Source: Dromiciops gliroides | Lineage: Eukaryota > Chordata > Mammalia > Microbiotheria > Microbiotheriidae | Reading direction: 5' to 3' | DNA: 64,000 nucleotides | Assembly: GCF_019393635.1 (NCBI RefSeq) | Contig: NC_057862.1 | Location: 417,429,669-417,493,668 of the forward strand | Part shown: positions 56,546 to 64,000 of the stretch, piece after piece | How the letters are laid out: each line of letters opens with the position of its first letter | How positions within the stretch are numbered: the stretch's first letter is position 1 | Notes under the pieces: model-generated | Told to the model about the DNA's origin: nothing | The model's database searches: none | Seen by the model: the letters and a program-made list of their open reading frames with translations, nothing else | Made by a program: the position numbers and the translations under genes

Positions 56546-57839
56546 CACTGCTAATCCTCCCAGAATATCAAATCTGCTTTTTAGGCGTTTTCCTAGTCAG
56601 AGCCACCTCCCTCTCCCCTGTGACCTCCACAGAGCTACCCCTGCCCCCCAATCAACTTAAACCCTGGGGAACTAATTTCTGGCTCCCCTACAGTAATACT
56701 GGGAGAGAGTTTTGTTTCTCTCTTGTGTGGGAGGGGAATATCACTTCCTATCCTGATGTAGGAGTACAACCCAATATTCTCTGTCAACACTTCCTCCCCC
56801 CGGGGAAACATACCCCACCTCCTCCCTGGATTAGAGAAGTAGCCTATTCTCTTGCTGGCTGCCAACTTTGACCTCTGGAGTGAAGTGCTAAATACTAGTT
56901 TGGGGATAAGCAATAAGGGCATCTGGGGCTGGATGAACTAAATAAAAAGCTAAATGTTCTTTCCAGAAAGGCTGAATTTTTGGTTTGTTTGCGAAATGTG
57001 TATTTGACAACCAGACTTACATTATTGGTCTCTTGGGATCAAGTATGCTTCTAAGTATCAGGAAGGTGAACAGGATTCTAAGTTATTACCAAAAAGAAAC
57101 ATATTTACTGTTTTGCTGTCCATATTTTCACACAGATAGTTTGAAATCGGTAAACTTTTCAAAAATGAACAGGAATAGGTTTAGAAAAACTCTTGGGTTT
57201 TAATAAGCTGGTTGTGAAAGAATGTCAGATGATCTAGATTTAAATTGAGATATAGTAATCTTCTGTTCGTTTATGGCAATCAATTCTAATTTCTTGCAGT
57301 TCACAAATTGGATATACAAGGTATTCATTGTGGATGATCATGTAACATTGATAGTCAACTGGGAAAAGAGGTAGGTATGAAAATTTATCACAGCAGCAAA
57401 GAGTTTGAAGTGAGCATGAAGTTAATGCTGAACAGAAGTAACCATATAGAGAGGTTGATGGAAATGTGGTGTTTGGTTTTTAAAGTATTCTTGCCTAGCT
57501 CCATGAGAGTAGGGACTTAAATAAATTTGAATTCCCAGTTTTCCAGACCTAGAAGCACTTAATGAATGTAAGATTGAATTGAAATGAGGCAAATACATTT
57601 TTCTTGTTTCTTCACTTTTACAGGTGAACATTCTCTTTTTCTCTTACTTATTATGTTCTGTTGTCATTTAAAGTTACTGTTTTTCATATTTTCATAGCAC
57701 TTTATTGGGAAAAATACATTTTAATAATTCCTTTTGTCTTTACATCAGTCACTTCTATACATCACCACTTTTATAGATGAAACTTTCCCTTGTGACAGAG
57801 AAAAACATTTAAGCTAATTAAAAACATCATAAAGAGACA
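56546..57839. other. Intronic unique DNA
   Basis: No repeat recognised apart from a faint 'ccatgagagtagggactta' L2-like end near 57500. Confidence 0.4.
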
Positions 57840-58310
57840 TCTGGTAATATATACAATAACTTGTCATCAATCATTGTCATTCATGGCAGTCCCCTATCTG
57901 TCTGTGTTTTATTATTTCTTCTCTGGGATTTACATTGGTTTTCCCAGTACTCAAGAGTTCAAATTCCTTTTATGTATCTGTTCATTTACATTGTTATAGT
58001 CACTGTTCTCTGGGTTCTGCTTTTTTTGTTCTGCATCAGTTCATGCAGATTTCACATGTGTCTGAATTCTTCATATTCATCATTTTTCACTGCACATTAA
58101 TATTACATTTGTATATAGTTTTCTTAGTCATTGTCTTAAAATGTTGATTTTATTTATTTTATTCATTTATTTATTTGTTGAGCATTTTTCTTTAAAGTTT
58201 TGATTTCCAAATGCTATCTCTGTCCTTCCAGAGATAGTAAGCAATCAGATATAGGTTATATATGTGTAATGTACAACATTTCCATATTAGTGAAAATGTT
58301 AGAATAACTT
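57840..58310 (-). mobile_element. Two L1 3' fragments, antisense
   Basis: 57840-58130 is an older L1 3' UTR in reverse ('gttctctgggttctgctttt'). 58140-58310 is another L1 terminus ('ttttgatttccaaatgctat', 'caatcagatataggttatat'). Confidence 0.6.
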
Positions 58311-58389
58311 AGTTAAAATTTTAGAATGTTTTAAACTCAATTTCAGGAGCAAGTTAAGAAAAAAATATCCAGAAATAGATGTGGCAAAA

Positions 58390-58530
58390 CTCGGTTAGTT
58401 GTTCCAGCTGTACCACTATGTGACTTTGGATTCATTAATCTCTGTGGGCCTCTGTTTCTTCACTTGTGAAATTAAAGGTTGACCTAGATGGCCTCTAAGG
58501 TCCTTTTAACTTTTGATGAGGTGATTTCAT
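58390..58530 (+). repeat. MIR-related SINE relic, sense
   Basis: 'gttccagctgtaccactatg' and 'gacctagatggcctctaagg'. Confidence 0.55.
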
Positions 58531-58941
58531 AAATTAAGTTCTGAGAAACTTATATAATTGCTTAAATCTGAATTAGAAAATAGTGTTTGAAGGAATTATT
58601 TATGACTTTCTAATACTTTCAATTATTATAAACTTAAGTTATGTGTACTAGTGAATTAGACTTGTATTTAGTAAGAATATTTATGTCTTGTTTGAGGTTT
58701 CAATCACCTGTAGACTTCCCAGCCCACAAAGAGGTGGGTTGTCAGTGTCCTTTGATCATAGTTCCTCAGAGGTTAATTTATTGTGTTTTGGTTTTTTTTT
58801 AATAGTATGAGGTTAGTTTATTCTTAAAGTAGCTCCTGTGATCCTAGAAAAACACTTTTTCTTACTGTAAATTGAAAAAAAAAGTGTGTGTAATTGTTAC
58901 CCTAGAGGCATTTTTTAAAAAGTTTTGAGGAAATCTCTGGC
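58531..58941. other. Intronic unique DNA
   Basis: AT-rich; nothing recognised. Confidence 0.4.
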
Positions 58942-59139
58942 TCCTGATGATATTGTTTTTTAATTAACTAATTAATTATTTATTTTTAGTGAGGCAATTG
59001 GGGTTAAGTGACTTGCCCAGGGTCACACAGCTAGTAAGTGTTAAGTGTCTGAGGCTGGATTTGAACTCAGGTACTCCTGAATCCAGGGCAGGTGCTCTAT
59101 CCACTGCGCCACCTAGCTGCCCCTTCCTGATGATATTGT
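58942..59139 (-). mobile_element. tRNA-derived SINE (type A) with 15-bp TSD, antisense
   Basis: TSD TCCTGATGATATTGT at 58942-58956 and 59125-59139. The tail is T/A-rich with (TTAA) motifs. Confidence 0.95.
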
Positions 59140-60060
59140 AAGGAGAGGTACATCATTTACCCAGTTTTGTCCAACTGCATGTCTGTAAAGCCCCCAAAAG
59201 GTAGGTAACTTAATTATTTAGACCCCCTTTATCATAAAAGATTTCTGAACACTTTATAAATATCAATTCAGTTTCTTTCTCTAGAAAGGTCAGTATTATC
59301 CAGTTAGTAAACAAAGGTCACACCTATGAATCATTGGTACAACCATAAGCAGAGTGACATATGATTTGCATTCCTTGTTCTTAGATTACTTTTCTCTGTC
59401 AAAATAACATTAAACACATCTCTTAGCTGCATAAATTGCTTAAAGACCATTTTCAGTGAGTTATTAAAAATGGTTGTATGTGAAGGTGGGTCCCCTAGGC
59501 GCCCAAGTTGTATAGCTTCATGTAAACAGTGAGAAAGAAATAGTGGCATTAAATATAAACCACATTTAGACTTACCCACTTTGAAACTTATTCTAGAGGA
59601 GATAAGGCTGGGGTAGGTAGATGGGCAGTCAGAGTTGTATGGCGTTATAAACACATTGAAAAATAGGATGGTTAATTGGGAAAGGTGGTGAGCTGAATAG
59701 AAAGAAGAGCAACCACACTGTAGAAAAACAGACAAGAGGTGGCCAAAAGAGCTTTGTTTTCACAGTTTCTCTTATTATCTGCTCTCGGTAATCACAAACT
59801 TTGTGGAGTGTAAAGACATTTCAGTAACATCTTAAATTAGAGTGAAGCTGCTTTAAGTTCATGCTACAAAGGATTGTAAGATGAATCCAGCAAAACAGCT
59901 TGTTGTCACTTACCTTCATGCTGGGAGGCCTTGAATGTAAGTGCATGCTTTTGTTAAGTTAAAAACAGATTGAAGGAAAACTTGAGTTTAAAAAAATTTT
60001 TTGAATTTTTCAGAAAAAAGGATGTGTTAACCTTGGTGTCTCCAAAATCAAATTATGATA
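59140..60060. other. Intronic unique DNA
   Basis: No repeat recognised. The 134-codon minus-strand open frame at 59331-59735 has no family features. Confidence 0.4.
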
Positions 60061-60236
60061 GATTAAATTGTTTTTTTTTTTTTTTTTTAGTGAGGCAATT
60101 GGGGTTAAGTGACTTGCCCAGGGTCACACAGCTAGTATGCGTTAAGTGTCTGAGGCCGGATTTGAACTCAGGTACTCCTGACTCCAGGGCCGGTGCTCTA
60201 TGCACTGTGCCACCTAGCTGCCCCCCCCCCCCCCAA
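60061..60236 (-). mobile_element. tRNA-derived SINE (type A), antisense
   Basis: T tail, 'gtgaggcaattggggttaag' to 'ccacctagctgccccc', then a C-run to about 60234 and a T-run. No clear TSD. Confidence 0.9.
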
Positions 60237-61479
60237 TTTTTTTAATATTTTTACTGTAGCTCATGTGAGTTTTGGCATTTCTTTTCATTATTGTATAAAA
60301 GTACCCTGAGCCTTTAGTGTGATGCTGATTTGGAGGCACTGGTTGAATTTGAGAGTTATGACTCAATAAGAATGTTGGCGGGAATTTGCAGTTTTCAGAT
60401 CCAGTTTTAATCTGAAGTGTTTCCAAATGCTTCACACTTGAAATGATTCTTATGAAAGGGATAAAGGCACCACCCTGCTCCCAGTAGGCTGAACTTTAGG
60501 GTAGTAGCTAGTCAGATGTGAACCCAGCCTTTCCTCTTGTGTTCACTGTATACATTTGAAATACTCTGATTTTTCTATCTAGTACATAAATAATAAAAGC
60601 CCAATTTGTTTGAAAAGATGCTGAAATCTAAACCTAGGGTTTTAATATATCTCTTTGACTTAGCAGTAATGATTCCTCTATAAAAATAACTTTTGCTTAA
60701 AAGGCTGAGACGGAATGACAGTATGGTCCATCTAGAATTTGCCTTAATAGTTACCTGCTATTTTCTTAAGTACCGTGTTAACTGTGAGGCTAACTGCTGA
60801 ATGCTTGATTAATTTGTGAAAGCAATCAGGAGAGGCATCTGGTTTAACCACTTAGACACATGGACACCTTTTTCAGGGTAGAATATTATGAAATATAGAA
60901 TCTTAGAGCTCTTTGCTATAGTAAACTGAAAGTTAATTTGAGTCAGAACTTTGATCTAATTTATTTGGTGTACTGTTCTTTAAATGGATTAGATATCTTT
61001 AGGGACTCTGGCCTTACCCATGGCTAAGATTACCTACCTGATGATATTTTAGTCCAAATTTTTAGTGTCCTTTTTTAAAACCAGATCAGTGATTTCATTT
61101 GTGTATTGAGTTCCAGGTAGGGACCTTTTGCCCATGACAATGGGCACCTGCTCTGCAACTTTTAGTCTTAGAGGGTGGCCTGGGACACTGAGAAAAGTGA
61201 GTTGCCAAGAGTTGCCCTGTCCCATAGAGGTGGGACATGAACCCAGATCTCCTTGACTCCAAGGTCAGTTGTTGTGATGCAATGCTGCTTCTCTTTTTAG
61301 TGTCATAGTTATGTTTTTTATGTTTTAAGCAGAGATAGATTTTCCGTGTCCTCTTTCTTCTTTTTTAGCATGATGCCTATTATGTATGGATCCTGATGAA
61401 TCAGTCAGGTCTTGTTCAAATGCCTCCCCTCCAAACAACAACAACAACAAACTGGAAGCTGAGTTTGGAGTGTCGGGAG
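60237..61479. other. Intronic DNA, one MIR-like relic
   Basis: 61150-61290 is MIR-like in reverse ('gagttgccaagagttgccct', 'acatgaacccagatctcc'). The rest is unique. Confidence 0.4.
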
Positions 61480-61600
61480 CAGAATTAGAACTAATCGTAG
61501 ACTGTTAGAGCTTAAAGGAACAGGCCTTAGAAATCTTCTAGCCCAACCCCCTCCTTTAATACATAGGAAAGTTAAGCCCTGGAGGCCTGCAATCTTCTAT
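61480..61600 (-). repeat. MIR-type relic, antisense
   Basis: 'ctgttagagcttaaaggaac' and 'ttctagcccaaccccctcc', same type as at 1751. Confidence 0.5.
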
Positions 61601-62317
61601 GGAGCAACCTCCAGACACCTTTCCCCTCCCCCACCATCCTAGGACTCTTTGGGGCCTTTGCTATCTTCAGACTGGACCCAGATTGGCCCCAGAGTCAGAC
61701 ATTTGAGGGAGTACCAAATGTAACTGATGAATAAAACAGCCAAGGGCCAATAATTGGATGGCCTCTGTGGAGAAAAGGTGATCCTAGGAGAGAACATTAA
61801 ATTGAAAGGATATAAAAAGATCCAACTAAGAAGACTTTTTTTTCACTTCACATTGAACAAATAAGTAATAGTGTTAAATGGCTGCAGGGATAACTTAAGT
61901 TAATATTAGACAATCTTCTTATAACTGGAAGAAAAGTTAGGCAATGTAATAAACTGTCTAGGGAGGTTGTGAAATGACTCTTACTGGAGATTCTGAGTGC
62001 TGAACTTGATGTCCATCAGGGATGGTTTTTTGGAGAAAGGCAATCTGTCCTCCCATAGTACTAGAGCTGGAAAGGATGGCCCATTAAATAATCCTTCCAA
62101 ATTAAATGATTTGAGACTTCTGAAACATCTGAACAGTTGGCAATTCCACCATAGACTTTTTTCCAGGACAAAAACAGTGTTGGATAGACCATTGCTAAGA
62201 TTATGATAAATATAGTCAAGTGCAGAGTCTCTTTTAAACCTGTTATTTAAAATGTTTAATGACGTTTATTTTTCACCTATTATTTGAACTGTTTAATAAT
62301 GTTTATTTTTCTCCTAG
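61601..62317. other. Last part of intron 1
   Basis: No feature recognised until the acceptor. Confidence 0.45.
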
Positions 62318-62442
62318 GTGCATGTGAAGATTTCTTGGCAGTTTTAGTGTGGAAAGTGTGGGTCACTTGTATCTTTCTTCACCCTTTACGCTCCCGTCCC
62401 CACCATTTCTAACTCTGTGCTGTGGTTAAAGAGTCTGTCCAA
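62318..62442 (+). other. CEBPG: CEBPG exon 2, 5' UTR part
   Basis: 125 bases from the acceptor to the start codon. The only ATG here is at 62322-62324 and is followed at once by TGA (62325-62327), a minimal AUG-stop reading frame. Confidence 0.75.
62322..62327 (+). promoter_or_regulatory. CEBPG: Minimal AUG-UGA upstream reading frame
   Basis: ATGTGA, 115 bases before the main start codon and in a different frame. Context around the ATG is weak (T at -3, T at +4). It may stall or delay ribosomes, a known effect of start-stop elements in stress-response mRNAs. Confidence 0.5.
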
Positions 62443-62895
62443 ATGAGCAAGACATCCCAACAGAGCAGTACTGCAGGAGCAAATGGAATAAGTGTTATTC
62501 ACACACAGGCACATGCAAGTGGTTTGCAGCAGGTTCCTCAGGTGGTGCCAGTCAGCCCTGGGGGAGGAGGCAAAGCTGTACCTCCCAGCAAGCAAAGCAA
62601 AAAAAGTTCATCAATGGATAGGAACAGTGATGAGTATCGACAGCGAAGGGAACGGAACAACATGGCAGTGAAAAAGAGTCGGTTAAAAAGCAAGCAAAAA
62701 GCCCAGGATACCTTGCAGAGGGTCAACCAGCTTAAAGAAGAGAATGAACGCTTGGAAGCAAAAATTAAACTGCTGACTAAGGAATTAAGTGTACTTAAAG
62801 ATTTGTTTCTTGAGCATGCTCACAATCTGGCAGACAACGTACAACCTATGAGCACTGAAAGCACTACAACAAATCCTGATAACACAGGACAATAG
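62443..62895 (+). CDS. CEBPG: C/EBP gamma transcription factor
   Basis: Complete single-exon reading frame of 150 residues, the family's usual length for this member. It is a nuclear bZIP factor that lacks the activation domains of other C/EBPs. It works as a dimer partner, notably with ATF4 and with C/EBP alpha and beta, in amino-acid and redox stress responses (family knowledge). Seen: a poorly structured N-terminus (1-60) with VSPGGGGKAV; a basic region at about 62-86 (RRERNNMAVKKSR); a zipper with leucines at 97, 104, 111 and 118; and a short acidic/Thr-rich tail. From residue 59 to 133 it equals the human protein as I recall it. Start chosen at ATG 62443 (MSKTSQQ). The upstream in-frame GTG at 62422 is not used in this family. 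The Kozak context is weak (C at -3, A at +4). Confidence 0.98.
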   Translation: MSKTSQQSSTAGANGISVIHTQAHASGLQQVPQVVPVSPGGGGKAVPPSKQSKKSSSMDRNSDEYRQRRERNNMAVKKSRLKSKQKAQDTLQRVNQLKEENERLEAKIKLLTKELSVLKDLFLEHAHNLADNVQPMSTESTTTNPDNTGQ

Positions 62896-64000
62896 GTGTC
62901 GATTCACAGTCTTGGGGAATTGAACTTAGAAGATGTGATCTACACCACTTACATTAGTAGCAAAGTTGATCTGTTCTAGTATTTAAAGATCCTTTTTTGG
63001 ATATTTTCTAGGTTAAGCACTGAAGATTTGAGTAGCCTAAAATGTTAACTTGTTTGTCTGTTTTGAAGTAATGAGTTGCTTTTTATCAAAAGTTGTATAA
63101 TTTTTTCAAAAACATAAAAATCTCAGAACTTGATGTTATTGCTAAGATCTGGATTTCCCCAGAAATGTTCATTATCTTTTTTGGCATGGAGAAATAATAG
63201 TATACCAGGGAAGTAGGAAATTGGGCAGAAGTTTCTTGGTTTTAATGGACAAAGAGAATTGGATTAAAAAAATTAATGTTAAATAATCTTTTAATAATCT
63301 GTACATGCTGTAATATAAATTGGCTGTTTGGAGACAGATCAGTTTATAATATGAGGGTTATAAATACATTGTTTTAACATAATTAGAAGTTTTTCCCTAG
63401 TTGGCATAAATTGCTTCTCAGTAGTATGGTTCAGCAATGATGGCTAAAGTCTTACAAATGATTATTATAAACAGGGGATTGTAAATGTCTTATGTTGCAA
63501 ATTGAAATTGCCATACCAAAACTGTAAATGGGAGTAAATGGATTAATATTTATTCTTATAAGCCTCTATATCAGTGAAATTTGTTAGAATTCTCCATTCA
63601 GGTTTTTTGGCACTATAGGGCTATGTGGGAAAAAAAAATCAGGAACGTTTAGAATAACTCATAGAAAAACTGAAGTGTGTCTCTTTCAAAGAATTGTTAA
63701 ACTAGACATTTTTGGCTACATATATTGAAAAGTACTTTATGTAGCATAGTAGCAGCCTGTTCAGTATTTGGTTTAAGAGGTAGTTTTTAACAAAAGAATA
63801 ATTACTTGAAAATATGTGGATGACTTCATACCTTTTCCCCAAAATACAGTGGTAATGTATCATTAAGATGGCTTTTAAAAAAGAGAAGCTAAGATGTCAA
63901 ACCCTTTCAACTTATTTCATCATTTAAAATATCAGCCTGGCATATTTCTTTTCTGGTCATCACACTATACTTTCCCAAATCTTTTTGCACCATTTACTTC
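62896..64000 (+). other. CEBPG: CEBPG 3' UTR (partial)
   Basis: AT-rich and without recognisable transposons. I find no AATAAA up to the window end, although an ATTAAA occurs at 63263. The human transcript has a long 3' UTR, so the end probably lies beyond the window. Confidence 0.6.

Larger units (their letters stand above)
54784..62317 (+). other. CEBPG: CEBPG intron 1
   Basis: About 7.5 kb, GT at 54784 and AG at 62316-62317 after the pyrimidine-rich 'gtttatttttctcctag'. It carries old repeats, two L1 3' fragments and two antisense SINEs (listed separately), so all young insertions inside the gene are antisense to it. Stretches such as 56550-57840 and 59140-60060 hold nothing that I recognise. 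Confidence 0.8.

Noticed and set aside
59331-59735. 134-codon minus-strand frame in the CEBPG intron
   Set aside because: No recognisable domain, Cys/Ser/Leu-rich composition, and no splice or promoter context. A chance frame is the simplest explanation.
62422-62442. Upstream in-frame GTG start for CEBPG adding seven residues
   Set aside because: The family starts at MSKxSQQ. A GTG start is not supported, and the ATG at 62443 gives the standard 150 residues.

Overview
The window is nuclear DNA from a marsupial mammal. The evidence is dense copies of a marsupial-type tRNA-derived SINE (head GGGGCAGCTAGGTGGCGCAG), CORE-SINEs with an RTE-type tail, marsupial-type L1 copies, old L2 and MIR, and a CEBPG gene whose protein is nearly the human one. 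I cannot tell the species, and I do not exclude either American or Australasian marsupials.

Only one functional gene is supported: CEBPG, on the + strand at the right end. It has a CpG-island promoter and a non-coding first exon (exon 1 ends at 54783), one intron (54784-62317), and a second exon holding the whole 150-codon reading frame (62443-62895). The 3' UTR runs off the window. In other mammals CEBPG lies head to head with CEBPA across a gene-poor interval. The 54 kb to the left fits that interval: it contains no intact gene.

Layout. 1-14.4 kb: L2, MIR/CORE-SINE, SINE and L1 3'-end fragments, with a little-repeated stretch at 7.8-9.9 kb. 14.5-21.6 kb: L1, L2, SINEs and an internally deleted Tigger1-like DNA transposon sitting inside an L1. 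21.7-26.2 kb: a long antisense L1 carrying at least four later insertions. 29.6-33.6 kb: a processed GTF3C6 pseudogene split by a 3.2-kb insertion that itself contains an ORF1-only (HAL1-like) L1. 34-37.6 kb: SINE clusters and a unique stretch. 38.4-42.3 kb: an older antisense L1. 43.7-45.7 kb: an antisense RTE-class LINE with endonuclease motifs and a perfect 61-bp tandem duplication. 45.9-46.85 kb: a CpG-rich block, possibly an old LTR. 47-53.5 kb: L1, L2 and SINE insertions, many with clear target-site duplications. 53.9-64 kb: a (GT)n tract and then CEBPG.

Functional signals worth attention are at CEBPG: an ATF4/C/EBP composite-type element between two CCAAT boxes in the promoter, and a minimal AUG-UGA upstream reading frame at the start of exon 2. 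I found no new enzyme system, CRISPR array, operon or non-coding RNA gene. The rest of the interest lies in the layering of insertions, read from target-site duplications.
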